A stretch of DNA of 64,000 nucleotides from an uncultured Chitinophagaceae bacterium (GCA_937907395.1 CALCII010000014.1:186001-250000); one strand, 5' to 3'. Positions 34,464 through 43,933 are shown, counted from the stretch's first letter. Numbers and translations: made by a program. The notes: generated from the letters alone by a model not told the origin.

Positions 34464-35762
34464 CTATACAACCACCAATTCATAAAAATCATCCGGTTGC
34501 AGGTACTTCTCAGCCAGCTGTTTCAATTCTTCGGCAGATGTGTTTTTTATTGCATCTACTGATTGATAAAAGTACGAAGCATCCAATCCGTTTAAAATGA
34601 TATTCTTCCAGCGGCCAATGATATGAAACGGACCATCCAGATCTCCCAGAATCGTGCCCATCAGGTAATTACGAACCAGCTGCAGTTCTTCTGCATCCAC
34701 CAGTTCGTCACGCAGCAATTCCATTTCATTATATACTTCTGTAATCGTTGCTTCGCATACATCCCTTCCGGCTTCTGTTGAAACCATCCATGCCGTATCA
34801 TGCAAGTGATTCTGTATATAACTGTGAATGCCGTAGGTATAGCCTTTGTCTTCCCGGATATTACTCATCAACCGGGAGCCAAAGAAACCACCAAACAGTG
34901 TGTTCAACACCTGTACCTTGGGAAAATCGGGATGATGCCTGGTAGGAAAAGGCCTTGCCAAACGAATGGCACCTTGTACTCCGTTTGCATCATTGATAAT
35001 GCGGTATTTCTTTTCAGTTGCAGGTGCATACGGATGTTCAATCACCGGTAATGCCCGGCTGTTGAGCGGCAGCTGACCAATGGTACTGTTGAGTTGCTGC
35101 ACAAAATCATCGGGCAACAAACCGGCCGCAAAAATCACACAGCGTCCGTTGGTATAAAAACGGTTGTAGTAATCCACCAGTGTTTCCCGTTGCAATGCAT
35201 CGTAATCAGCTTCATGGCTATATACACCATACGGATGTTTGAATCCGTACACATATTCATCAATCAATCGTCCGGCTACAAAATCACATTTCTTCAAATT
35301 AACCGTGAGACGTTGTTTCGCATTTTGTTTGAAGATATCCAGCTCCTGTTGCGGATAGGTTGCCTCTGTAAGCATTTCGGCAATCACCGGTAAATGTTTA
35401 CCAAGGTGGCGGTTGATGCAATGCAGAATGATATTCGCTGTTTCATTATAACAACCACGGCTGAGGTGCGAACCATAGTAATCAAAATGTTCATTCAGCT
35501 GAAAAGCGGTTTGATTGGTGGTTCCATTTTTAATGAGGAAGTTGGTTGCAGCTGCAATATTGTTCTGTTGCTCATACCAGTTACCGGCGTAGAACACCAG
35601 TTCCAGGCTCATTACTTCCTGTGTGCCCGCCTGTACGGCATATACTTCCACACCATTATCCAGCTTGTATAAATCGTAAGGTTTGAGTTTTAAATCAAAC
35701 TCCGTTGCGTCTTTGATAGCAGGCGCCGCTTTTCGGTTAATCGTTTCAGTTAGTACACTCAT
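34464..35762 (-). CDS. M16 family peptidase-like protein, probably non-catalytic subunit
   Basis: 432 residues with the two-lobed M16 layout, but the HxxEH zinc motif is absent: at the expected place the sequence reads NFLIKNGTTNQTAFQLNEHFDYYG. C-terminal family features are present (LFGGFFGSRLMSNIREDKGYTYGIHS). In M16B proteases an active and an inactive subunit form a heterodimer, and here the adjacent upstream gene, four bases away, has the intact motif. No signal peptide is seen, so the complex is probably cytosolic. Confidence 0.88.
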   Translation of the reverse strand: MSVLTETINRKAAPAIKDATEFDLKLKPYDLYKLDNGVEVYAVQAGTQEVMSLELVFYAGNWYEQQNNIAAATNFLIKNGTTNQTAFQLNEHFDYYGSHLSRGCYNETANIILHCINRHLGKHLPVIAEMLTEATYPQQELDIFKQNAKQRLTVNLKKCDFVAGRLIDEYVYGFKHPYGVYSHEADYDALQRETLVDYYNRFYTNGRCVIFAAGLLPDDFVQQLNSTIGQLPLNSRALPVIEHPYAPATEKKYRIINDANGVQGAIRLARPFPTRHHPDFPKVQVLNTLFGGFFGSRLMSNIREDKGYTYGIHSYIQNHLHDTAWMVSTEAGRDVCEATITEVYNEMELLRDELVDAEELQLVRNYLMGTILGDLDGPFHIIGRWKNIILNGLDASYFYQSVDAIKNTSAEELKQLAEKYLQPDDFYELVVV

Positions 35763-35765
35763 GTA

Positions 35766-37004
35766 TCAGTTCTTTGCTAAGTAATACAAAGTATTACTGT
35801 TGGATTCATCAAATAATTTCCGGCTTTCTTCCATCAGCTCAGCGGCAGTAATGGATTGATAGCGGCTCAGTTCTTCGTTCATCAACTGCGCATCGCCCAG
35901 CAGTTCGTAAAAAGCAAGGCTGTTGGCACGGCTCATCACACTCATATCTTCAAACAGGATGGTGCTTTCGGTTTTGTTCTTCACCTTTTGTAATTCCTTT
36001 TCATCCACCGGCACCTGCTTCAGTTGTTCCACCACTTCGCTCACTGCTTTTTCTGCATCGGCAATGTTCACCCCTTTTACCAGTTTCCCTTCAATGGTAA
36101 ACAATCCGGCATCAACACTTCCGAAATGGTAGCAATCAATACTGCTGAACAATTGCTTTTCCTTCACCAGTGTTTGATACAAACGGCTGCTGGCACCGCC
36201 ACCCAGTATATCACTCACCAGGTCGGCCACATAATAACCACGCTCCAAACGGGAAGCCATATGCCATGTTTTTACAAATGCATCCACCGGCACATCGGCT
36301 TTTACTTCGAGGCGACGGGCTTCGGTTTGTTTTGGTTCCTGCGGAATGGCACGTACATATTTTTCACCGGCAGGAATAGAACCAAACCATTTTTCGGTGA
36401 GCTTCAGCACTTCTGCTGCTTTCACATTACCGGCCACCACCAGTATGGCATTGCTGGGCGTATAGTGTTTAAAGAAGAAATTCTTTACATCTTTCAATTG
36501 TGCATCTTCAATATGCTTGAGTTCTTTGCCAATGGTCATCCATTTATACGGATGCACTTTGTAAGCCATCTCCCGCATCTTATGCCATACATCGCCATAA
36601 GGCTTGTTGAGATAATGTTCTTTGAATTCTTCGCTCACCACTTTGCGTTGCACATCGAGACTCTTTTCGCTAAAGGCCAGGCTGAGCATACGATCACTTT
36701 CCAGCCAGAAAGCCGTTTCAATATTTTCGGCAGGGAGCTGACAATAATAATTGGTTAAATCATTGGTGGTGTAGGCATTGTTTTCACCACCGGCCAGTTG
36801 CAGGGGTTCATCATAACTTTCGATATTGATGGAACCGCCAAACATGAGGTGTTCAAATAAATGGGCAAAACCGGTTTGTTCTTCGTTTTCATCCCTTGCA
36901 CCCACATCATACAACACATTCACCACCGCCATGGGTGTGGATGTGTCTTCATGCACCAGCAGTTTTAATCCGTTCTTCAATAAAAACCGTTCAAATTGAA
37001 TCAT
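35766..37004 (-). CDS. M16 family zinc peptidase, catalytic subunit
   Basis: 412 residues. The inverted zinc motif is intact at H48-x-x-E51-H52 (GFAHLFEHLMFGGS), with the downstream acidic ligand expected in FWLESDRM. The C-terminal lobe includes ILGGGASSRLYQTLVKEKQLFSSI. It degrades short peptides or processed fragments in the cytosol together with the non-catalytic partner encoded immediately downstream. No export signal is seen. Confidence 0.92.
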   Translation of the reverse strand: MIQFERFLLKNGLKLLVHEDTSTPMAVVNVLYDVGARDENEEQTGFAHLFEHLMFGGSINIESYDEPLQLAGGENNAYTTNDLTNYYCQLPAENIETAFWLESDRMLSLAFSEKSLDVQRKVVSEEFKEHYLNKPYGDVWHKMREMAYKVHPYKWMTIGKELKHIEDAQLKDVKNFFFKHYTPSNAILVVAGNVKAAEVLKLTEKWFGSIPAGEKYVRAIPQEPKQTEARRLEVKADVPVDAFVKTWHMASRLERGYYVADLVSDILGGGASSRLYQTLVKEKQLFSSIDCYHFGSVDAGLFTIEGKLVKGVNIADAEKAVSEVVEQLKQVPVDEKELQKVKNKTESTILFEDMSVMSRANSLAFYELLGDAQLMNEELSRYQSITAAELMEESRKLFDESNSNTLYYLAKN

Positions 37005-37164
37005 AGTAATAATCAGTTTGCAGCGGCCGGAAAGGTACGAAGCAAAGAGGGAGTTGATTGAATAATTATAACCGCCCTTGAGCGCTTCCGGCGACAGTTG
37101 AAGCTGTAAAATTCGGCAAAACGTTCTTACAAACCGAGAGCCGGTTTATAAATTAACGGATCCT

Positions 37165-38349
37165 TCAGCGAATACTTGCCACCTTGAGCATTAACATCAT
37201 AGGCTTACCGTCCCTGAAAATGATCAACCGCAGTTTTTCGCCCTGGTTTTGTATGATGGACTTGTATTGCTGTATGTTATTCGTGAAATTATTTTCCACG
37301 CCGAAAATAACATCACCGGGTTGAAATCCGGCTTCATCGGCAGGAGAACCCTGTTGCACTTCTGTAATCACCACCTTGCCATCTATAAAATAAAAACTCA
37401 TACCCGTATAGGAATAGTCAAACGGATCTGAAAAATGAGAATTGGGCACCAGGTGAATCCGGCGTTCGGGATAATTGAGCACAATATTGAAACGGCGCAA
37501 CAGATCAGACCCCAGCAACCCCACCACACCCGGGTATCCAAACACATTCACCGAATCATTATAAATATGTATTGGCACATTCCTGAATGTATACTTTCCC
37601 AGTTTCATTTTTTTCATCACAGATAACCGCATAGTGATTTTACCCACCATTCCTTCCACCTGTGTAGCCACCACTTTACGGTTGGCTTTTGCAAAAGCAC
37701 TGTCTTTCATAAACTGCTCACACAACATCACACACAAGCCGGCACCACTATCGAAATAGAGATTGGAGTTAAACGTAGTGCGATCGGTTATTTCATGTGC
37801 ATTGAGCGGAATGCTAACAAACTGAGGGTTCAGAAAAAATCCGCTGCGGGGATACTGGTAAGAGCCGGGTGTATATACAGACATCTCCTGCTGATCGTAA
37901 TTAAACGCAACAATGTAGCGCCGAAAAAAGGAATACCCGATAATCCCGTCGACCCGGATGCCATAGACCTCTGAAAGAATTTCATAATCATTCACATGAA
38001 AATCAAGATTCTCAACATTGAGTCCGGGAAAATGAAGCGTGCCCTGTTTGTAAAAACTCAGCTTCCGGATGCCCCCGATACCCCTTACCGTTCTTTCGCT
38101 GGGTTCCAAAGGGAGTTTAAGACGAATCGTGGTTGCCGTATCCAGTGAAATACCGCCGCTACCGGTATCCATGATAAAATTGAGTGTGTCTTTGAAATGA
38201 TCAAGAGTGGCACGTACCACTACAATACCGCCTGTTACCTGTTCAAACTTAAAACGGGTGAGCAGGTTGGCCCGGGGCATTTTGGTTTCCTGGGCAAACA
38301 AACCCAGAGCTCCCAGCAGCAGCAATCCAAGCAGTGTGTTCTTTCTCAT
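37165..38349 (-). CDS. Exported retropepsin-like aspartyl protease with C-terminal PDZ domain
   Basis: 394 residues with a signal peptide (MRKNTLLGLLLLGALGLFAQ). The first catalytic motif is FIMDTGSGG (D61), and a second, NLYFDSGAG, lies about 150 residues later, so both half-sites may sit in one chain. The last ~90 residues are a PDZ domain (VITEVQQGSPADEAGFQPGDVI). This retropepsin-like plus PDZ layout is common in Bacteroidota periplasmic proteins with unknown substrates. It stands alone; a 160-bp gap with a GAGCGCTTCCGGCGAC repeat fragment separates it from the M16 pair. Confidence 0.85.
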   Translation of the reverse strand: MRKNTLLGLLLLGALGLFAQETKMPRANLLTRFKFEQVTGGIVVVRATLDHFKDTLNFIMDTGSGGISLDTATTIRLKLPLEPSERTVRGIGGIRKLSFYKQGTLHFPGLNVENLDFHVNDYEILSEVYGIRVDGIIGYSFFRRYIVAFNYDQQEMSVYTPGSYQYPRSGFFLNPQFVSIPLNAHEITDRTTFNSNLYFDSGAGLCVMLCEQFMKDSAFAKANRKVVATQVEGMVGKITMRLSVMKKMKLGKYTFRNVPIHIYNDSVNVFGYPGVVGLLGSDLLRRFNIVLNYPERRIHLVPNSHFSDPFDYSYTGMSFYFIDGKVVITEVQQGSPADEAGFQPGDVIFGVENNFTNNIQQYKSIIQNQGEKLRLIIFRDGKPMMLMLKVASIR

Positions 38350-38534
38350 AGCCTTAGTAAGGTAATTGAATCCTTCTTAAACAGACAAGTAAAATTTGAT
38401 AAACGCTTCGTGGTGGGTAAGGACGGAGGCTGTACTTTTGCAAGATTCGATTCTTTTGAACCGCAAAGGCACAAAGAAAGGCCACGGGGAACACAAGGGT
38501 CACCATTCCGTTTCTCAACGTTGAAATCAATAAC
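38350..38534. repeat. Upstream region of mqnC with a partial AACCGCAAAGG repeat
   Basis: One arm of the AACCACAAAGG family (GAACCGCAAAGGCACAAAG at about 38459) lies here. TACTTTTG at 38433-38440 fits a -7 promoter box for mqnC; the -33 region is weak. Confidence 0.45.
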
Positions 38535-39659
38535 ATGAATCTGAACGAACTCTACAAAAAAGCATTGGCGTTTGAATTTCTTACTGTCGATGAAGGCATT
38601 TACTTATTTGAAAACGCTCCCTTAGCCGAGCTGATGCACGTAGCCAATGAACTGCGTAAAATACAGGTGCCGCATGGCAAAGTAACCTGGCAGATCGACC
38701 GGAACGTGAACACCACCAACGTATGTATTGCCAATTGTAAGTTCTGTAATTTCTTTCGTGTACCCGGACATGCTGAAGCGTACATCACCGATATTGAAAC
38801 CTACAAAGTAAAGATTGAAGAAACCATCCGCTGGGGTGGCGATCAATTGTTACTGCAGGGCGGCCACCATCCCGAACTGGGGCTGGAGTTCTACACCACC
38901 CTGTTTAAACAACTCAAACAATTATATCCATCGATTAAACTGCATACCCTCGGTCCGCCCGAAGTAGCCCACATCACCAAACTGGCCAAAAGCACACACC
39001 ATGAAGTGTTGAAAGCATTGAAAGAAGCCGGTATGGATTCACTGCCCGGCGCCGGTGCCGAAATACTGATCGACCGGGTGCGCCGCCTCATCAGCAAAGG
39101 CAAGTGTGGTGCACAGGAATGGCTGGATATTATGCATGAAGCACATAAGCTCAACATCACCACCAGTGCTACGATGATGTTTGGACATGTGGAAACCCTG
39201 CGTGAACGCTTTGAGCATTTAGAAAAAATACGTGAAGTGCAGAGCCGCAAACCGGCCGAAGCAAAAGGATTCCTGGCCTTTATTCCATGGACCTTCCAGG
39301 ATGTGGACACACTGCTGGCCAAGATCCGTGGTGTACATAATTTGACCACAGCCGAAGAATACATCCGTATGATTGCGTTGAGCCGTATCATGCTGCCTAA
39401 TGTGAAGAACATACAGGCTAGCTGGTTAACCGTAGGCAAACAAACCGCACAACTGGCCTTACATGCAGGCGCCAATGATTTTGGAAGTATTATGCTGGAA
39501 GAAAATGTGGTAAGCGCTGCGGGTGCCCCTCACCGTTTTACCTACAAGAGTATACAGGATGCTATTAAAGAAGCCGGCTTTGAACCCCAGCTCCGCACAC
39601 AGCAATATGAGTGGAGAGAATTACCAAAGACGATTGAAGAACAGGTGGTGAGTTATTAG
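38535..39659 (+). CDS. mqnC: Cyclic dehypoxanthinyl futalosine synthase (menaquinone biosynthesis)
   Basis: 374 residues, a radical SAM enzyme. The cluster motif is C64-x3-C68-x2-C71 (CIANCKFCNFFR). WGGDQLLLQGGHHPELGL and GAGAEILIDRVRRLIS are characteristic of MqnC and separate it from the aminofutalosine synthase MqnE. It cyclises dehypoxanthine futalosine in the futalosine route to menaquinone, the respiratory quinone of most Bacteroidota. It stands alone here, without mqnA, D or E. Confidence 0.95.
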   Translation: MNLNELYKKALAFEFLTVDEGIYLFENAPLAELMHVANELRKIQVPHGKVTWQIDRNVNTTNVCIANCKFCNFFRVPGHAEAYITDIETYKVKIEETIRWGGDQLLLQGGHHPELGLEFYTTLFKQLKQLYPSIKLHTLGPPEVAHITKLAKSTHHEVLKALKEAGMDSLPGAGAEILIDRVRRLISKGKCGAQEWLDIMHEAHKLNITTSATMMFGHVETLRERFEHLEKIREVQSRKPAEAKGFLAFIPWTFQDVDTLLAKIRGVHNLTTAEEYIRMIALSRIMLPNVKNIQASWLTVGKQTAQLALHAGANDFGSIMLEENVVSAAGAPHRFTYKSIQDAIKEAGFEPQLRTQQYEWRELPKTIEEQVVSY

Positions 39660-39974
39660 GGTCGGGACGCTCAAGCGGCCTGAACCGTTGTGCGAGGCTG
39701 AAGGCTTAGAGCGGAGTGCTTAATGCTTAAAGCAGAAAGCTTTCGTCCGCCTAGGGATTCATACAGTTGAATCTTTAAGTCCTCTTGGTGAGACACCGGT
39801 GAAACAGAAAGGCCTGTTCCAAAAACGAACGATCACTCTGAGCACTATGTCATCCTGAACGCAATGTCACCCTGAGCAGCGAAATGTCACCCTGAGCCCG
39901 TCGAAGGGAGAATTCAAAAAGCAGAATGCTTAAGGCGTAACGCTCAATGCCAAAAGCAAACCAATTAATAGTCA
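39660..39974. repeat. Mosaic of interspersed repeats after mqnC
   Basis: No gene seen. It contains a shortened relative of the 81-bp repeat (GTCGGGACGCTCAAGCGGCC, 39661), CTTAATGCTTAAAGC-type words near 39719, and two CACCCTGAGC units (about 39868-39900), the second extending to CCGTCGAAGG. GCAGAATGCTTAAGGC follows near 39923. Related words occur at 34435 and 59918-60090. The stretch at 39746-39830 matches nothing I know. Confidence 0.55.
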
Positions 39975-40007
39975 ACCCTCCGGTGTGTAAATGCCGGAGG
40001 GTTTTTT
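39975..40007 (+). terminator. Strong rho-independent terminator
   Basis: ACCCTCCGG (39975-39983) pairs with CCGGAGGGT (39994-40002) around a ten-base loop, then a run of six T. It is the probable end of the mqnC transcript and insulates the accessory region that follows. Confidence 0.88.
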
Positions 40008-40139
40008 GTTCCTTGTAAGAAGCGATTGAGTTAGAAAAACCAACACCAAACGACTACAAACATTTATACACAGTTAATAAAAAATGGATTGGTGTTACAA
40101 CAATTGGAAATATATAACAGTAAAATGTTGATTAGCAGC

Positions 40140-40170
40140 TTGAAATTTTTGAGGGAGTTGCGTAAATTAG
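40140..40170 (+). promoter_or_regulatory. Promoter of the HD/Hsp90-like gene, shared module
   Basis: TTG (40140-40142), exactly 20 bases, then TAAATTAG (40163-40170), close to the Bacteroidota consensus. The surrounding GAGTTGCGTAAATTAGA is identical to that in the promoters at 45943-45973 and 50584-50614. The predicted start near 40176 falls on the putative cassette boundary. Confidence 0.6.
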
Positions 40171-40174
40171 AGAG

Positions 40175-43100
40175 TTAGCAGCGATTTTGGAGGACACCTC
40201 GAAACAAAAAAAATATTTCATCTTAATATGACAATCATAGACGAATTAGAAAAAAGAAGCCAAAATCCAAGTGATTCAGTTAAAATCGAATTGAAGCTAT
40301 ATAATCTTGCTGACGAACTAGAGAAAAAAGCACGTAATCATTTAAAGCGAATTACTAATGTTTTACCTGAATTTGACATTCATGATGAAAAACATAGCGA
40401 AAAGGTAATTTTCAATATTGAAAAACTTGTAGCAGACAACATAAAAAAACTTTCCACTTACGAGCTTTTTTTACTTCACCTTTCTTCCTTTTTTCATGAC
40501 TGTGCTATGGCACCGTCAGACTGGGAACTTAATGTGTTAAAATTTACAGAGGGAACAGACAAATTCAAAGTCAACGACAAATCAATCTGCCATGACTTAA
40601 AAGAACCTTTTAAAATTTCCTATGCAAAAAACGTTGTCAATGACAACAAAATCTCTTTTTACGGAGCATTTGAAAGTGACGTTAAAAAATGGTTGTTTAC
40701 GCCAAACAGCGAGGACGATTTGATAAATTATCTTGCTTCAATGCTAATTGAATATCAAAATTATAGAAATGGTTTTGCAGAGCAACTTCGAAAGGTTAGT
40801 AGTAAAGTAGACTTTGAAAGTCTAAATACTTTTATTAGAACCGATTACATTCGGGCAACTCACCATATAAGAATTGAAACCTACGTAAACAATTTAGAAT
40901 CTATTTTTGGCAATTCATTTGAACAACCCGCTTGGGGTAAAAAATTAGCTAAAGATTTGGCTTTAGTTTGTAGGTCTCATGGCGAAGATATTAGCTATTT
41001 AGAACAATTTAATACGTCAGCTCAATATTATGGTAGTGAATCAACCAATTTACAATTGGTTGCAATGTTGTTGCGTTTAGGAGATGTAATTCATTTTAGT
41101 TTTGACAGAGCTCCACTTGAATTAAGAGCTGCAAGATTGTTTCAATCCGAATTTAGTTTTTTACAATGGGCATTAAAAAATAATGGGGCAAATTACTCAA
41201 TTGAAAACGGGAAAATTTCATTCCGAGCGTATTGTGAAACACCTGAAATATATTTCAAATTACATAATTACTTAGACGGGATAGAGGTTGAAATTCAAAA
41301 TTATTTTAAACTGGATAGACATTGGAATGCATCATACAAATCATTCATTCCTGATTTACAAGATAAAATTGAGCGAACAAATATTACCAACGATGAAAAA
41401 GTTTTTCTGCCTAAGCGTGGCTTAAGTTTTTCGTTAAACCAAAAAAGAATCATTGAGTTGTTAATGGGAGTTGGTCTATACAAAGACAAGTTTGCTAGTT
41501 TGAGAGAGCTATATCAAAATGCTCTTGACGCTTGTCGTTGCATGATTTCCGAAGCAAATACTATTCAACACAAAGCAACAGGAATAATTCAGTTTGGAAT
41601 TGAACGAGTTGATGACAAAGTATATTTATACTGTAAGGACAACGGTATTGGAATGACTAAAGAAGTTATTGAAACTTATCTATTAAAAATTGGCAACTCA
41701 TATTACAAATCTTCGGACTTTTATAAAAAACAAGCTCAATGGGGTGGAACTTTTACGCCAACTTCGCAATTTGGAATTGGTATACTTTCTTGTTTTATGC
41801 TTGGAAACAAAATAGAAATCATTACTAAAACGAAAGAAGGAAATTTTGTTTCATGTGCAATAGATGGACCGCATGAAAATTTTTACTACAAAACAACAAC
41901 AGATGCGGAAAAAGAAATGATACTTGAATCAGGAACAATAGTCAAAGTTCTTCTCTCTGATGAAAACAAAAGCATTTCAAATAAACAGCTTGATAAACTT
42001 TACCTTTTATTGGAAGGAAAACCAAGTTTCTTTCCTGACCAGTTTGAGAAATACAAAACAATTTATGAAGATTGGGACAACCACCTTTATCGTTTAGTAA
42101 ATTCATTTGTTACAATATCACCTGCCGACATAAAAGTAGAAGTTGCCTTAGAAAACAAAGAGAATTTGGAAATTCTTAATAAACCAATACTACCAACATA
42201 TAAAGAATTTACATTTACAAAAGAAGACCTTGAGTTTCTTGATTTCCTAAACAGTCAAGGAAGATTTGTAAAGTTAGATATTAACTATAGTGAGGTTAAA
42301 GATTCTTTGGAAACATACGAAATTGATATTAAATCAGATTCTCTTCACTATCGAACGACACTTACGTTGCCTAAGTCGGGAGCAATAGACCCAGAATTAC
42401 ATGTATTCTACTCTCTTCCAAAAATTGGTTCATCTGCTGTATGTGTTGACGGTGTGTCAGTCAACGACCGTTCAATTAGTATTAGCCACTTCTATTCCGA
42501 TGCTTTGCACAGAAATGGCATATTAAACTTTATTGGAGAAAACAAACCTCAATTAACTGTCGACAGAACTTCTTTAGTTAGTTACCCTTCAGAATATGAA
42601 AAAATAGCTGAAGACATTTCAAAAAAACTCATTCAAGAAGTTATTTCAAAAACGAGGGAACACATATCTAAACACAAATTACAAGACGAAGAATTAGAGT
42701 TGTTATGGAAATTTGTTTTTGATAAAATCGGGTTTGCAGACGCAATTTTTATAAACGAATTATCATATACTGATTATGGTGATATTTTATGGACTGGAAT
42801 TGAAAAAGCCACAAAAGAAAAATTATCAATAAAGGATTTTCTTAAAAAGGAAATTCTTGAATTTAAAGACTTCAACCTTTCTTCATTTGATAAATTAACT
42901 GAGAAGTTGCTTTTATTCAAATTAATTTCTGCAGACAGAATTGATGTGACAAGTGATGCCGTAAAATGTGAATCCAAGAAATTGTATAAAGCCCCTTTTA
43001 TCGGCAAAAAGAACGATTTAGATTTTAATAAAATACTTATAAAGTCAGACAGTTGGGCTGACAGTTACAAAGAGTTTGATATTGTATCTTCTTTATTTCC

Positions 43101-43850
43101 TTTAATTCCTGAGCATTTGTTTACAGCCATCGGAAATTACGAAGGAACCAAAGTAAATGACAGAACCAAAGTTGTTCACGCTTATAGTAACGGTATCACA
43201 GCATTTTTCGACCAAGACCCTTTACTTGTAAATCAAGAACTGGGTTTATATACGCCAGATTCCAAGCTTTTTGAAAAAGACATAAACAGAGTTTATCAAT
43301 TTGACAATAAAAGGTCTAACTTCGGATTAATGGAAATAAATGAACGATTTGGTTATAAAAATTCCAAAGAACAAAATGTAATTACTGCCTTTGTTGCACC
43401 AAGAAAATTAAACGAAGTAGAAAAACAAAAATTAGAGGAACTAAAGGATAAAGATAAATCATATTACGATGGAGTAACTAACGGTTGGAGCATTCTTGTT
43501 ACAGGCAGACGAAATCAGAATATGGTTATTTTTCCGGGAAAGAAATCACGAGAGGAACTTTCATCCACTTTACCTGATGAATTTTGGGAAGAAAACAAGG
43601 ATATATCATTCAAATACCTAAACGGACAAGAAATGACGAAATAAAAACCGCTGCTAACAAGAGGTTTGGCAATAGTGGGGCGTGACGGAACTCGTATTTC
43701 AACTTTTGAAACTTTATTCAACTTCGGTTCCAGCTCGACATAACTCGACCGAACAGCAGGAACTTAAATTCAACTTTTTTATCACTATTCAACGGCAGAC
43801 GGCCAAGCGTGACGGAACTCGAAACCCCACCATCGCCAAGCCTTGTTCGT
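40175..43850 (+). mobile_element. Integron-type gene cassette candidate (HD/Hsp90-like gene plus attC-like site)
   Basis: GTTAGCAGCG before the gene (40174-40183) is the exact reverse complement of CGCTGCTAAC just after it (43649-43658). In an integron cassette, the first bases (TTRRRY side) and the R'' core of its attC must be complementary, because they meet when the cassette is circular. The 3' end has GTTAGGT (43850-43856), a perfect GTTRRRY core. No integrase gene lies in the window. At 3.7 kb it would be a long cassette, and the attC-like part is unusually large, so another type of mobile unit is possible. Confidence 0.45.
40228..43644 (+). CDS. HD-domain plus Hsp90-like (GHKL) ATPase, large accessory protein
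   Basis: 1138 residues. The N-terminal ~370 residues look like an HD-type domain: HDEKHSEKV, FFHDCAMAP with the HD pair, RSHGED and LRLGDVIHF. The next part is a GHKL/Hsp90-like ATPase: LRELYQNALDACRC (N box), KDNGIGMTKEVI (GxG loop) and GTFTPTSQFGIGILSCFML (about 510-530). An Hsp90-like middle segment follows (CVDGVSVNDR...LTVDRTSLV), and the last ~400 residues are not recognised. Similar HD plus Hsp90-like proteins occur sporadically in bacteria without known function; a defence or stress role is suggested only by its accessory setting. The gene is strongly AT-rich, stands alone, and has a good promoter and cassette-like borders. Confidence 0.8.
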   Translation: MTIIDELEKRSQNPSDSVKIELKLYNLADELEKKARNHLKRITNVLPEFDIHDEKHSEKVIFNIEKLVADNIKKLSTYELFLLHLSSFFHDCAMAPSDWELNVLKFTEGTDKFKVNDKSICHDLKEPFKISYAKNVVNDNKISFYGAFESDVKKWLFTPNSEDDLINYLASMLIEYQNYRNGFAEQLRKVSSKVDFESLNTFIRTDYIRATHHIRIETYVNNLESIFGNSFEQPAWGKKLAKDLALVCRSHGEDISYLEQFNTSAQYYGSESTNLQLVAMLLRLGDVIHFSFDRAPLELRAARLFQSEFSFLQWALKNNGANYSIENGKISFRAYCETPEIYFKLHNYLDGIEVEIQNYFKLDRHWNASYKSFIPDLQDKIERTNITNDEKVFLPKRGLSFSLNQKRIIELLMGVGLYKDKFASLRELYQNALDACRCMISEANTIQHKATGIIQFGIERVDDKVYLYCKDNGIGMTKEVIETYLLKIGNSYYKSSDFYKKQAQWGGTFTPTSQFGIGILSCFMLGNKIEIITKTKEGNFVSCAIDGPHENFYYKTTTDAEKEMILESGTIVKVLLSDENKSISNKQLDKLYLLLEGKPSFFPDQFEKYKTIYEDWDNHLYRLVNSFVTISPADIKVEVALENKENLEILNKPILPTYKEFTFTKEDLEFLDFLNSQGRFVKLDINYSEVKDSLETYEIDIKSDSLHYRTTLTLPKSGAIDPELHVFYSLPKIGSSAVCVDGVSVNDRSISISHFYSDALHRNGILNFIGENKPQLTVDRTSLVSYPSEYEKIAEDISKKLIQEVISKTREHISKHKLQDEELELLWKFVFDKIGFADAIFINELSYTDYGDILWTGIEKATKEKLSIKDFLKKEILEFKDFNLSSFDKLTEKLLLFKLISADRIDVTSDAVKCESKKLYKAPFIGKKNDLDFNKILIKSDSWADSYKEFDIVSSLFPLIPEHLFTAIGNYEGTKVNDRTKVVHAYSNGITAFFDQDPLLVNQELGLYTPDSKLFEKDINRVYQFDNKRSNFGLMEINERFGYKNSKEQNVITAFVAPRKLNEVEKQKLEELKDKDKSYYDGVTNGWSILVTGRRNQNMVIFPGKKSREELSSTLPDEFWEENKDISFKYLNGQEMTK

Positions 43851-43858
43851 TAGGTGCA
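43649..43858. repeat. attC-like 210-bp imperfect inverted repeat
   Basis: The left arm starts CTAACAAGAGGTTTGGC and runs to AATAGTGGGG (43654-43680). The right arm, CCCCACCATCGCCAAG then CCTTGTTCGTTAG (43825-43853), is its near-complement with a few mismatches and a two-base bulge. In between, GCGTGACGGAACTCG occurs twice (about 43680 and 43807) around TTCAACTTTT words. Long imperfect palindromes with CTAAC/GTTAG ends and extrahelical bases are what integron attC sites look like. Confidence 0.6.
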
Positions 43859-43909
43859 ACCAAATGCGACATTCACTAATTATTTTTTTTTTGCGGACTT
43901 CCCTCAGCC

Positions 43910-43933
43910 TTGGTTCGTGTCTTCACGAACCAA
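43910..43933. repeat. REP palindrome
   Basis: TTGGTTCGTG-TCTT-CACGAACCAA, a perfect 10-bp stem with a four-base loop. It lies in the otherwise empty stretch between the attC-like site and the gene at 44080. Confidence 0.85.

Noticed and set aside
39746..39830. Possible tRNA or other structured RNA in the stretch after mqnC
   Set aside because: No acceptor stem, T-loop or anticodon arm could be drawn, and no promoter box is near.
43649..43858. CRISPR-like or simple terminator reading of the long palindrome
   Set aside because: There are no regularly spaced repeats and no T run; the arms and core words fit an attC-like site better.
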